This document shows, in pieces, positions 11,101 to 24,819 of a stretch of DNA of 64,000 nt. Made by a program: the position numbers and the translations under genes. Every line of letters starts with the position of its first letter. Within the stretch, counting starts at the first letter, position 1. The notes beneath the pieces are model-generated. The model was given only the letters and a program-made list of their open reading frames with translations, was not told the origin of the DNA and did no database searches. The stretch lies in NCBI GenBank assembly GCA_035048495.1, contig CM068545.1, positions 36,718,225 to 36,782,224 of the forward strand, in the 5' to 3' direction. The stretch is from Euptelea pleiosperma. Its lineage: Eukaryota > Streptophyta > Magnoliopsida > Ranunculales > Eupteleaceae.

Positions 11101-14100
11101 AAATATAAAATTTGAAAAAAAAAGATAATTTTTAAAATTATAGTCCCACATTGGATAGGAATGAAAAGTTCTAAGTTTTCAACCTCTATAAATACAAAGC
11201 CATGCCTTGAGAAAATTACATCAATTTGGGTATTTACATTCTAACCCCTGAGGTAAGAATATTTGCAAAAAAATCCCTCAACTAGAAGAAATTCTAGAAA
11301 ATTCCTAGGAATTCCTGAAAATATTCAGGAGGTCCTTTGAAAATCTTTTATAGAGCCTACTGCCTCGAGATTCACATCGTACGAGGTTCAAAGATTTGGG
11401 ATTCTAGCGTATTCACTTGTAAGTACATAGTTATTTATTTAATTATTTATTTATTTATTTAATTATTATTTATTTAATTGATTAATTATTAATTATTTAT
11501 AAATATTATTTTTATTTTTATTTTTTTTTGAAATAGTAGAAAATTCACAGAATATTGTAGAAAAATTCTAGAAAATTCTATTATTTTTGGGGAAAATGTC
11601 TGAAAATGTTATTCTTGTTATCTGTTAAATTTTAGCAAGAAAAAATCCCAATTCTTGTATTTTCCACATAAAATGTGTAAATGCATTGATAATTTATTGT
11701 AATCTTAAAAGCATGAAATTATGATAGATGAGGACATGTGTAATCTATTTAGTTGGATTAAGTCATGCTCAAATTCATTTAAAATGAGATATATGCGTTT
11801 TTCATCTGTTTTATGTATTCGCTTTCTAAGATATTAATAGCGCTTAAATGTTCTTGTTTTTAGTTTCAAAATACAAAAATATGAATATTATGCATGTAAA
11901 GATGTTTCTACAAACATTATTATTTTACGTATATAAATACGATTAAGGACATGAATAAGAACGTGATTGGGAATGTGGAATATCAGATTAGTTGGAATCA
12001 GGCATTGTCTCATTTCTTTGAGACCCCTTGGGGTTTTAGTCCCCTAAAGCATCAGGCGTTGTCTTATTTCCTTAAGACCCCTTGGGGTTCCATTCCACTA
12101 AAGAAGAAGCGTTGTCTCATTCATGAGACCCCTCGGGTATTTATACCTAAAAGAAAATTAGGGAATCAGGAGAGAGGATACCTAATGAAATAATTAGTGT
12201 GCACATTAGGGAGTTTACTTGTGGACTAGAAGAGTTGACATCATACACTCTAGGACAGATGGAATGTTAGTACGAAATGCATCAGAATTGATAGTTTGAC
12301 TTTATAGAAATGGTCACGGGTATTCTGATAAGAGAAAGGTTGACTGTTATATGAAAAGTCTTCATTGTCTTCGAAGTTATACGTAAGTAATTGATGGAGA
12401 ATTGAGTTTTATCGAATTACATGTGAAATTTATTTGCAAATCGTATTTGTTTTAAAATAAACAAAAGTCGCTGATTTAAGTGGTTTTACGCATGAGGAAT
12501 GTACTTACTGGACCCTAGCTCATCGTTTTAAAATATTTTGTTTTTAGGAAAGGATAAGGGGAAGTTGGTCTGATGCTTCCAGCATTTCTGTTGATAGACT
12601 TGTGCTAGAGACGATGTTATATTTTGTTTAATTCTTCTAACTTGAAAAAGGATACATGAGTTATGTAGGTCGTTTGACCGTTTAGTAACATGTATTTTGG
12701 AGTACGATATATATACAATGTTTTCTTTTGGATGGGCATATTACGGTTTTGTTTGAGGTGAGAGATTCTCTAACATTATTGATGTGTCAATGAAGTGCGT
12801 TTCGTCTTATGGATTGTTTAAACAAAATGAAAAAAATTATCCGGTATATTTCTGCTACATCGTAATACCAGTTTTGTTTAACTGTGCGTTTGTATGATCA
12901 GATCGCGCCTCAAGATACGAGAAAGGTCGATATGAACAAATATCGGATTTGGGGGCGTGACAGTCACAGACAATGTCGTCCTTTAATTTGATATTTTTTA
13001 GGAAAATGATTTCCATACACACAATAGTGTCACCCTTTTATTTTGATAATTTTTTAAAAAAATGATTTCTAAACAGAAATGGTGTGTTCCTAAATAGGCT
13101 ACTTTATTAACTCGTCAAGCACAACTATACATGTGTTTCAGTCTTTGCAGAGGCACCGTATCCAACACTTCATATCAATGTCAGACACCAATAGACATAT
13201 CCGTGCTATTGTTACATAAAATCAAGATCGATCCCATCACATTGGTAAGTCTCATTCTCTATGTTAGTTGTATATATCTTGTACGTATTTTAATATTTTT
13301 ATTTGTGTGCATGTTAAGGGTTGTTTATGTAAACTAGTGTAGTAAGGCTTTTTTAACAAATTTCAGCAAAGTTAATAAAGATAAATCCAGTCCTTCTCTC
13401 TACATGGTACAAAATCCTTTTGGAACAACTTCTGTGGTTTGATCAAAAAACCTAAAATTCGTACTTTTGCTTGCATTATGTAACATTATGCAAGTATTAG
13501 GTCAATTATTCAATCCAATTATTTATGGGAAACATGATGACAATATTTTGAAGCACATGAAGTTATTAGCCAATACATATGTTCACATATCATATAAAAT
13601 GGCCCAAATCATATTATGTAAAGCAAAAAAGGGAGCCATCTCCATTACCTGAACCATTTGTTTGTGTTGCTTGTATATATTTATTCGTAGATTGGTACTC
13701 CTCACCAAATCATAATGCACATGCTCCTACAAATAGGAGGGTTTGTTTTAAGCATAAAATAAAGGGACTGGAAGCAAAATGATGAAGCAATAAGAATTGA
13801 AGGCATCGAACACACAGCACAAGTGGTTGATAATTTCATAAAAGGTACAAATTGCATGCAAAATGCAGTAGTTCATTTAGTTGAAATAAATACAGTCGAA
13901 GTACCACATCTAGGATAGCTGCTAGAAGAACCACATCTAGTATAGCTGCTAGAAGAACCACATCTTGGATAGCTGCTAAAAGAACCACATCTGATAGCTA
14001 ATCATTGATTACCTGTCACCTAAGTCATAGTCTATATGGACATCATATTCAGTAAACAGACCGAGAGGGGCATGGGTGAATATCTCAACCTGAATCAAAA

Positions 14101-17059
14101 AGACCCTTGGCATGAAATCATTTATGTGGGTAATGGGAGAAACAAACACATGCTAGACCTTTAGAATGTTCCAACTAGTGCATTCAAAATACATAAAGGT
14201 CAACCGTATTGGATATCTTAAGGCTTCCGGTTTTGTTTTTGATTGCTATCTAATGCATTTATAATTTTACAACTTTAGTAGTCCTAGTCTAGATTTACTT
14301 TAAGATTCATCGCTACTAATTTATTTTTCTTATCACTAACAAAGTTAATTTATAAATAAAAACAAAGAATTCTAAAAAGGAAAAAAGCATTCCCAAGAAA
14401 CAAAAGAAACAAAAGGGGGAAAGAAGAAGAGACTAACCAATGGGATTTCAATTGACTACCATCTCCAAAAAGAAGAGCTTTCCAATTACACAAGTCATTG
14501 CTACTTTGATACATAATATAACAGGAAATGACCCCGAAGCTCACCCGTTCACTGTTTGTGTAGTGATTGGTTGCACTAGTTCATCGTCACCATTTACAGT
14601 GCCTTACCCCAACTATTTGGGGTTGGGAACATGGATCTTCTTTCGCCATTCAACTCTATTTGGAGCTATATCATCTGTTAAAACATATGCCTGCTCAACT
14701 CTTTTCTTACTACCACAGTCCATGTCATTGCTTCGTAAAAGTTATATTCATTAAGTGAATCAATTGAATCCCATGTCTCATGTTTAGTAAATAATGATGT
14801 TTAAAATAGATTTGACATAAACTAATTAAAAAAATTGACATTTACTAAGTCCTATTACCCAAGAGTAAATTGAGTAAACATAAGAGAAGCATTCACAAAA
14901 ATCTAGAGCAGGTATCGAAACTCAAAAGTTCCAAAAATACTTTTGCACCGATGAGAAGGATGATTAATCTTTTTTTATTGGTGAAGGATAATGATTCATC
15001 ATTTGCTATTCTTAGAACTGGGACAGACAATGCTCGTTTTCCTATCTGAACATAGGATGGCATCAAATGGATGCAAATTGTGTAAATGCAAAAATAGCTA
15101 GTTCTTAGACATGAATTAAATTTTTGCTTCTAAGAATGACGTCATTTTGGTTATGTTGAGTTTCCCAGAGTGTTTCACTCATATCATTAATAGAGATCCC
15201 GAAAGTTGTTCATATTACAGACTCAATTTAGAGGGATCGTTTTGCCATTAAGGTCAGGTAGAGCATCCTGCCAAACCCCCACTTACTCATTATTTTGAAA
15301 AAAAAAACAAAGGAACATAACACGAGCAAAGTGTAGCTAAGCAAGGTTAATGGAGAAAATTATCGTTCTGAAAAACATATACCCACTTTAAAATCTACTT
15401 AAATCGTTATTATGAGAACAAGAGAAATGTTAAAAAGAATTGTAAGTTGACAAAAATGAATAAGGATTTTATTAGAAATGTTGTGTTACTTATATAAAAA
15501 GAAATAACTGCTTTTCAAAAATAAATAATTGCATGCTATGCCACCAGATAAATAATCATTTCAAGTAACATGTTCAACAACACAAGAATTAACACAACTT
15601 AAGAGAAAGAGAACACCCAAACCTCATATTTCAGAGCACCTAGTCCCCTACAAACAAACTCAAATAGAGCCTTCAAGTTCTCCGGATTAGGTGCAGTTAC
15701 AAAAATATTAGAGTACCTCAATAGATCAGTAGATCCCTCAGAAGCTAACAAAGGGAAAAACGAAAAAAGAAATAATAATTGCATGAAGAGTTAATAGGTT
15801 CATGTATATTACCCAGTAGCAATAGCTCCTGCAATTGCTAAACCTAAAGCCGCTGATTTACCACGCCCACGAGAAGCAATCAAAGCAATAGTGCTCTGAA
15901 GTGTCTTATCCAAAACTGCATCAAGGAAGGTAGAGATGGCTTTTCCCTATTCAACAGTAAAGCAGCATCTGAGACTTCTAACTGTTCCTCCAAGATTATG
16001 GCAACGAGACATGAGTGGTATAACTTAATAAAAAAGTAAGCATATAGCTGTGACATGTACCTGGTCCAATGTAGTACACATCCCAATCAAAGGACCAACT
16101 GGTAAAACATCATGTAGTTGCTCCTTCAGATTCATCAAGTCTTGTTCCGATCCCGACAAAAGATTAGAGTCCTACATAAGGAAAATTGAAAATAGATAAA
16201 GAGAGAGAGAGAGAGGGAAAATGTAACAACAGCCAACAAGTGTATCATATAACTAAAAATTCTAGCTGGAAATTCTCTTGGCCAACCACAAAAATATGAT
16301 AATTCTTCTGCCGATACATTGACAATTAAATGAAAGAAGTTGAATCCTCAATGTATACTTCAACACACAAAACATGAAAAAAAAAAAAGATCTAAAAACT
16401 TTCATCTACAACCAACCAATAAAAGAAAGGACTTGCCTTGGTAACTGACACCGATGTAATTGACGTTATATGTGATGAAATTGGTAAAATATTTAGTTCA
16501 TCATCCATGACCACACATGCTTTGCATGATGCGAGAGATAGCAGAAACCGTTCATTAAAATGAACAACTGTCTCAGAATGTGACTCTGTTCGAAACCTCC
16601 CATGAACATCCTGAAAGAAGCAAACATTAAATTGACAGCAATGATTGTATCACTAAAACTCTATATATAAGATAATTGTGCTACTAGAAGGTAATCTCAC
16701 AACTGCAAATATTATGAACCCCAACAGAAACAAGTTTGAACAGCCATTTCAACTCATCTTGCAGAATCTTTTTTGCCTATTAACTCCCAAATAATGTAAG
16801 GATGCAGGCTAGTCAGTGGTAGTACAGACTGATTTAGTATATTTTGAACATCAATTCAGAAGAAACGTGAGTACCATCATCTTGTCATAAGTATGTAGAC
16901 TTGCTTAAAGAAACTTATGCTATATCATGAACTATATTAATATCCATAGGAACCAGAGCTAAACACCACGTTGTATGAAGCAATTGTTGCATAAGCTGGA
17001 ATTGCTTAACTATCTAAGAAAGGGTGAAATACTGTCGTCTGCAGCTTCGTTCTAGTTCG

Positions 17060-17095
<36 letters not shown>

Positions 17096-20000
17096 AATTG
17101 GAAACTGATATCCATCTGAATACGAACTCAGATGATTAAGAATATCATCCACTACTGTATGTATATGTTCCTCGTAAATGTACAAATCTTCAGAATAACC
17201 ACAAGGACAGCTAATTCAAGGCCAATCAAATCAATATGTTTTTGAATATTCTAAGAGGATTTTTTTTCCACAGTTTCTTTAAAAGAAATTAGGGAAGAGA
17301 AATCACGACATACAAAGAATCAATGTACAATATTTTGAACCAAGAAGTCGTCTTGCCCATCGGCACAACAAATTATGAGAAGAGTCCATGACATAGACTA
17401 TGTTGTAACACGTGAATGTAACTAAGGAAGAATATTAGAGAATGATGGAGATTTAGGGTTAGAGAAGAAGAGAAGAGAGAAGAGAAGAGAAAAGAGAAGA
17501 GAAGAGAATAGAGGAGAAAGAGTGAAATCATGTAGAGCATAATGAGCTCCACAACTTCACCAATATTTATAATATTCGAACTATTGGAAATAAATTTCGT
17601 GAAATTATCGATATATTTCCATTTTCTAGGTTACTGAAAGGAAAGAATATATACATGGAAAGAATGTTAAATTTCACGAAATATTTTCATTCATGTCGAA
17701 ATATTTCGCCTGAACAGTAAATTTCGATCAATTGATAGTATTGTCGAAATGTTTCGACATGTATGGAAACATTTCGATCAAAGGTAGGAAACATCCCATT
17801 TGAGCTCAAAACAGTCACAAATCCCATATTTGATCCATTTAACATATATATATACACACATTTTAAAAGACCAATCCATTGTAGATTTCTTGGTTCACAG
17901 ATTGATCATGAGGATGAATTGAATCCTGTTTTGGAGTTTTTTCAAATTCGAAATATACGTAAATATAAAATTTCTTGCCATCCTTTTTTGCTACAAATAG
18001 ATATGGCTATCATTTTTTGCTACAAATAGATAAATTAGGTGTAAATGTATCAAATCTATGTATCTATGATGCATTTACGCTGGATTTGTGCACTGATTGA
18101 AGATCGTTTAGGGTGAAAACCCCTATTTCATTGGTTTTTACTTTAAACATCCATGATTGTGCATACATAAGTTATATGTTGCATAGCTTAGCCCATTCTA
18201 CAAGTTGGTTGGGTTAAATTTTTTCCAATTTTTTTTTAAATATTCAAAAAATTAAATAAATGTTATGTTAATAGTAAATAGCTTTTATAAAACTATACAT
18301 AATAATAAGATATTAATGTAAGTGAATAAGGATTCGTTAATACCTTGATTTATGACTTTTTTATACTTAGCAATTAAATAATAATTATCTAATTGAATAA
18401 TACCTTGACTATTAGATATCTGCCTCAACATTTTATAGACCGCTATGGTCATTCATTTCCACACTATATATGGTTGTATATTATGGTTTATTAGTTTATG
18501 AGTGTGTTTTTATGCTTGTTTTTTCATTTCCCAAACTTTCAATAGAAGTTTCCACAAATTTCTATCATTTTCATGAAAAATGTATTATTTCCACACTGGT
18601 CGAAATATTTCCATATCCGGGGTGGTCAAAATAAACTTTAAAACCAAAATTTATTTCTTTACCCCTACAGAATATAAGATATTACAAGTAAGCCCCTAAC
18701 AACACTCCCCCTCAAGCTGGTGCAAAGATATCTATCATGCCCAAGCTTGGATAACATACTCTCTACGATACCTTTATTAACCCCTTTAGTCATCACATCA
18801 GCAACTCGATCAGCAGGATCGACATAGGGTGTACAAATAAGTCCACGACTAAGTTTCTCCTTTATGAAGTGTCATCCACTTCAATGTGCTTTATCCTACC
18901 ATGTTGAACTGGATTGTGAGCAACACTGATGGCAACTTTATTGTCACAATACAGATTCATAGGTGCTTGGACAAAGAACCTAGCTCGCTGAGCATAGTCT
19001 TCAGACATAGCAACTCACACACAAGCGGTAGTCTGCTTCTGCGCTAGAGCAGGCGACAACCGGTTGCTTCTTGCTGCGCCATGACACCAGGTTACCCCAA
19101 CATAAGTGCAGTACCGCGATGTAGACCACCTATCTGTGACCAACCCCACCCAATTAGCATCTGTATAGGCCACGACTTTCAGATGTCCATGCTTGCCAAA
19201 TAGTAGTACTTTTCCAGGTGATCCCTTGAGGTAGCATAGAACTCTATCTGTTGCCTCAAGGTTCAGAGAATGATGGGAATGCAGGACCTGACTAATGACA
19301 CTGACTGCATAAGCAATATTTGGTCGTGTTAGTGAAAGATAAGTCGCCCAACAAGCCTCTGGAACTGGCCAGTATCAACAACTGGATCCCCATCAATAGG
19401 GTTAATAAAGGTATCCTAACACCTTTACGATGTGGAATAGGCACATCAACATCCACAGGTGGAACAACAGAAGAACAACAAGAATATCATCATGGTGGTC
19501 AATGATGACAGCATTACCTGGATCGATTTGGATTCCTTCGCAATGAGATTGAATAATGGACTGTTTCTCCTTTAGATATCTTCTGGCATACGTCTTCAGT
19601 TGCGGCTCCTGTGGCACACTCTTAAAGATCAGTGACCATATGAATTTTTGAACCATCACTGAGTGGATATACAAACCCAAAATCAGCATGATTCATGGTT
19701 TCTAACCATCGGAATTGAATCTTTTCTATGGGCAGCCTTATCTCAATAACACTTGGGTACCCCTATACCAATAAGAAGTGCCCGAGCAACCTCGAGGACA
19801 TGGCGATGCTTTTTGCTTAGTTGTCCCATTCTATTGAGGTGAGTCAGCACATGAAGTATGATGAATGATGTCATTCTCTTCAAGGTATGACGCAAGGCCA
19901 CTATACATGTATTCCCCCCATTGTCAAAGCGTAGGACTTTCAGCATGATACCCAGTTGATTGCACACCATCTTATGGAAAGACTTAAAGATAGCGTGCAC

Positions 20001-23000
20001 CTCATTCTTGAATTTCATGAGATATATCCAAGTGTAGCAACTGTAATCATCCACAAATACCACAAAATAGCGGAAGTTGAACACAGTAGTGGGATTTGGT
20101 CCCCCAACATCAGAGTATACAAGTTGTAAAGGGGACATACTTTTATTATTATTGATCGGGAAAGACACCAAACAATGTTTTGCAAGTACACAAGTTTTGC
20201 ACTAGAACTCATAGGAAAGTATTGAACAGACACAAACTGAGGTAACAGACGCTTCAAAATAGGAAAAGGTAAATGACCAAGCTTGTTATGCCATCACCTT
20301 AACAGGTCTTTATTGACTCGAGAACTACTGACAATCGCATTGGATTGATGAGCAACTGAGTATGAAGTCGACTGGCTATCGAGCAGGTACAATCCACCAT
20401 TCTCGCGACCACTGCCAATCATCCGCCTCGTCTTCAAGTCCTGAAAGACAATGAGTTGGGAAAAAGTAATGTTGCAATTTAGGCTCTTGCTAAGTTGACT
20501 AACAGAAAGTAGGTTAGTGGTGAATTTATGAGCATAAAGTATAGAGGATAAAGGTAAAGTAGGTGTGGCGAAGATAGTGCCCTTCTCCGAGATAGAAGAG
20601 AGAGTCGTCTGCCACCCAAACCTTGTCCTTACCAAAAATAGGTATTGTAGATGGAAAAAGGGAGGACATACCAGTCATATGGGGAATACTGATAGTGGAT
20701 CATTTGATCTCTAAAGGTTTCATAATTATTGATTATTGTTCGATGTGCAAGAGATATGGGGAATTTGTTAACATCTGATGTTACATTGCACAGTAGCCAG
20801 GGAGGTATGGTCATCTTTTCTTCTAGAGTTTGGAACGTATTGGGTGATGCAGAGTTCATTTATGGAGCTCCTTGTCAGTTGGCACACGACAACATTTTTG
20901 ACTAGAGGTCGTATTCTCTAGAGGATGCTTTCCTCTGTGATCGCTTGGGGTACATGGAGGGAGAGAAATCAAAGAATCTTTCTGGTCTCGATCATCCTCA
21001 ACATTAAGGGAATGCTTTTCATCTGGTCTAAAGTGTTTGCGGAATGTAGAGGCATCTTTTTTGAAGACTTTGTATTTCGATGGGACATTCTTTGTTCTAG
21101 GGATGCTTGATGCTAGATATATTTTCTTTAGTTTCCCTTTGATGCTCTGGTTGCTTTGCCTTGTTTTGTCTATCGTAGGTCACCTCGATCTCTTTAGCTA
21201 ACTCATTTGTATTGTTTGGCTTTTGCCTTTTTAATGAAGATTATACTTATCAAAAAATGTATATATAATCGAAGCACCAGAATGGACCATTGGGTGCAGT
21301 GGACACATGATAGGCTGAATGGGATGTATCTGTCTAAGCGAATGTAGAAGAGGGGCAATCGAGTTGTGCAAGAAGTTGGCGTAGCCTGTCAAGGTCCATG
21401 CTGGAGATGGTGTTAGGTGGTCCAGATGAGGGTGTCAGATCAGAAGACTCCTGGCTAGTAGCATGAGCGGCTGAGGTCTCCTGTTTGGCACCAGAAGGCT
21501 TCCTAGATGAACCTTGTTTGCCCCCCAGAGAAATGTGCAAGATGACTATATAGGCTCTAGTAAGTCTCCCGAATGTGGTGACGCTTGCTGCAATGGTCAC
21601 AATGGAGTCTCTCTCTATCATCAGATTCTCCATCTTTCTTGGGTGCGGGCTTGTTCCATTTCTAAGTGGCCAAGGAAGACTTCTCAGATAAAGGAATGTT
21701 AATGTTCGGTTTGGAGCCCATAGCTCTCCTCCTACTGTCCTCACTTTGAATGTAGGAGTAGACCTATGCAAAAGACGTAGGTGGTGAGACTCTACCCAAT
21801 ATAATTGACTTGAGCCCGATCATAGCTCTGGTTCAGACCACCTAACAACTCGAAGATGCGAGTCTGTTCAATCATCTTCCGGAATGCTGTAGCATCAGTA
21901 GTGCAGGCAGGCATGTAGGTTTGGTAGTGATCTACCTCTTCCCACTTTTTGTGTAAAGTAACTTAGCATGTCACCCCAGTGGGAGATCTCCTTGCTTCAG
22001 GCATGCTATCTCCCGTTGAAGTTCATACATCTTAGCAAAATTCCCAACCTAGGAGTAAGTCTGGGATACTGCATCCCAGATATCCTTGGCCGTCGAGAGA
22101 AAAAGAAAGCATTTGCTAATCAATGGTTGCACGGAATGGAGCAACCATGACATAACCATTAAGTTCTCCACTTCCTATTTCTCAAAAGACATTAGTCCCT
22201 GAGGGTGCAGTGACTCGTCCCGTGATGTATCCGATTTTTTCACGACCGATAATATACATCCTGGCAGATTGGGACCACTCAAGATAGTTGGACCCAAACA
22301 GCTTCACCGTTGTGATTTGAAGTCCGGGATTGTGGTCACCATGACTCCCCAGACTGGGAGGGGCAACAATAACTTCTGAATTAATAGAGGATGATTCCTC
22401 AGATGTACTCATGATAGTAGAGAGGGCCTTTTTGAGAAATAGAGCAACCTAAATTGATCAGAAGTCACCCGAACTACTGTTGGAGAGGTGCAAATCACCC
22501 TCTTTTTTGGATTCAAACCTTTTTGGAACAACTCCTTTAATGATTTTCCATTAGAGAAAAACCCACTAGAGGGTGAGGTTGCACCTTGGAGTAGTTCTCC
22601 CACCTTCTGGAGGGTACGGTGGTGTGGTTACTCTTGGGAGCAGTTTTCCCACTTTCTGAGGGTTGCAGCTAGCACTAAAAAGGCTTCTAGACCTATTTGA
22701 GATCTATGGCTAGGTCTAGAGGGTCTTCTCCAGGATTTTAGAGGGTGCATCTACCCCTGGAGACAGTTCTCCAGGGTTTTGGAGAGTGCGGCTAGGGTTG
22801 AACTCTTCAGGAAGCTTGCGGCTATGGCAGCTAGGGTTTCTGGAACCTCTTGGAGCATGCGGTCCCTGGGATCACTTCTCCAAGCTTTTGCGATCTGCAG
22901 CTAACCATGGAAGATGATCTTTGGAAAGCCTCGTATAATCATATTATCGTTGCACAATCCATAGAGTTCCTATCTTATCTAGGGTTGAGCCATGGTCACG

Positions 23001-24773
23001 CATCCACGCTCTAATACCATGTTTTAACACGTGAATGTTACCAGGGAAGAAGAAGATTAGAGAATGATGGAGATTTAGAGTTAAAGAACAAGAGAAGAGA
23101 ATAGAGGAGAAAGGGTCAAATCGTGTAGAGCATAATGAGCTCCATGATTTCACCAATATTTATAATATTGGAATTATTGCATAATTACAAAGACACCCAC
23201 CCCTGCAGAATATAAGATATTACAAGTAAGCCCCTAACAACAGACTATACAGGAGGTCCTTCTGAGAAGTTTTATAGAGCTTATCAAATGTGTTAGCTGT
23301 GGCATTTGAAGTGATATAAAAAGGCCTTCTGCCATAGGTTAGAACATTTGCAATGAAAGAAATAAGGGAAACTTCAAGAATAAGTATGGGTTGGTATACT
23401 CAGTTGTTGATAGAATGAATCAAAGCTTTGTTATTCCATTGGACTCTTACACTAAAATAAATTAAAAAGATTAACATCTGCACCATAGTTGGGATACCAT
23501 TCCAGGAGGCAAGTTGAATATGGGATGAGCTACTTTTGTATATCTATATACTTTGATTGCTATAGAGGGTGTTGTCCAAGGTTCAAAGTCACGGTCGAAC
23601 AACACATTCCCAAGACATTGTCCAAAAGTGGCGAGATGAACCAAAACATTCCAAGACAAACTAATACAAACCCAAAACAATGAGTTACATAAGTATTTTA
23701 AAAAAAAAGGAATTAAATGAACCCTACAACCATTATACTAAATGAATAGTGTTTTTTCCATCAATACACCCTGATATGCACCAATACGCAAGGAATCACT
23801 AAGATTTATTGCATTAAACTATGGTTAAGGCTTAGATAAGCTCATGAGTACAAATGGCCTAATGGGTAAGCTCTACTTCTAACCAACAGATTGTGGGTTC
23901 AAGTCCCATTGATAATGCTCCTCCATTTATTTATGATTTTAAAAAATTTGACGCTTAGCGCAAACTATTAATAATCATAAATTCATTGAACTTGTTTAAT
24001 GTATTTATCTTTACTATTATAAAGGCACCCCTGCAGGTGCTAAATTGTCCATATTTTGCCACTTTCTTTCCCAAAAAGCCCTTAATTTATATTTGTCATA
24101 ATAAACTTAGTTAAGGGTGTTTGGTGTTTTTAAAATTTATTGTTCATAACGAGTTTAAATATTACTGATTTAAATGTTTTTAAGTAGATATCAGGTACGG
24201 ACAATAAAGATTGACAGATAATCCCTCCAATGCATGAACAAAAATACTTTTATCGTAATTTTACAAGTTTTAATCAAAATATTTTAATAAAATATCAGTA
24301 CAACATCGAAAAAATATTATAAAATCCAGGAATTGGATAATCCCTCCAATTCATGCATAAAAATATGCAATAATCTTATTTTTTAAGATCAGAATGGTTC
24401 TCTTGAATCAGTTATACTTAAAGATAAAATGAAGGCATTGTGGTACCTATGATTGTCCATCTTTAAAGACTTTAGAAGAATTTGTTTGAAGATTTCAACT
24501 TCGTACTATTCTAGATAACCCCTAAATTTGTAGTCATCTTGGGGTTTTGTTTTGCTTTTGAGTCTAATAAGAACTTCCTCTCATTCTTATTTTTATTTTT
24601 TGGATAGCTTTTTGTATCAAGAGAGAAAAAGGGGGAGAGGTACCCACTAGAAAGGGAGAAAAAGCTAGAGAGGAATAAGGCCTTCCTCTCATTAGCCCTC
24701 CTTTGTACCTTGATCCTTGTATTACGGGTTTTTTCCCTTTTCGAAAAAAATATATATTTTACCTATCAAAATC

Positions 24774-24819
<46 letters not shown>

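Larger units (their letters stand above)
17401..23242 (-). mobile_element. Copia element with both LTRs and GACTA duplication, in intron 4
   Basis: On the minus strand the element starts with its 5' LTR at 23242-23020 and ends with its 3' LTR at 18704-17401. GACTA flanks both sides (17396-17400 and 23243-23247). The PBS reads tggtattagagc (23019-23008), matching initiator tRNA-Met with one change. The polypurine tract is the complement of ctccccctcaagctgg (18705-18720). Gag lies near 22412-21334 and pol near 20635-18720, both with stops and shifts. Two younger insertions sit inside: a LINE piece (about 20640-21258) and about 1 kb in the 3' LTR. It lies wholly within intron 4 of the acetyltransferase gene, on the same strand. 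Confidence 0.95.

Noticed and set aside
20630..21270. Target duplication of the LINE piece in the copia element
   Set aside because: The flanks (aaaaataggtat and aaaaaatgtatat) are similar but A/T-rich and inexact, so I do not claim it.
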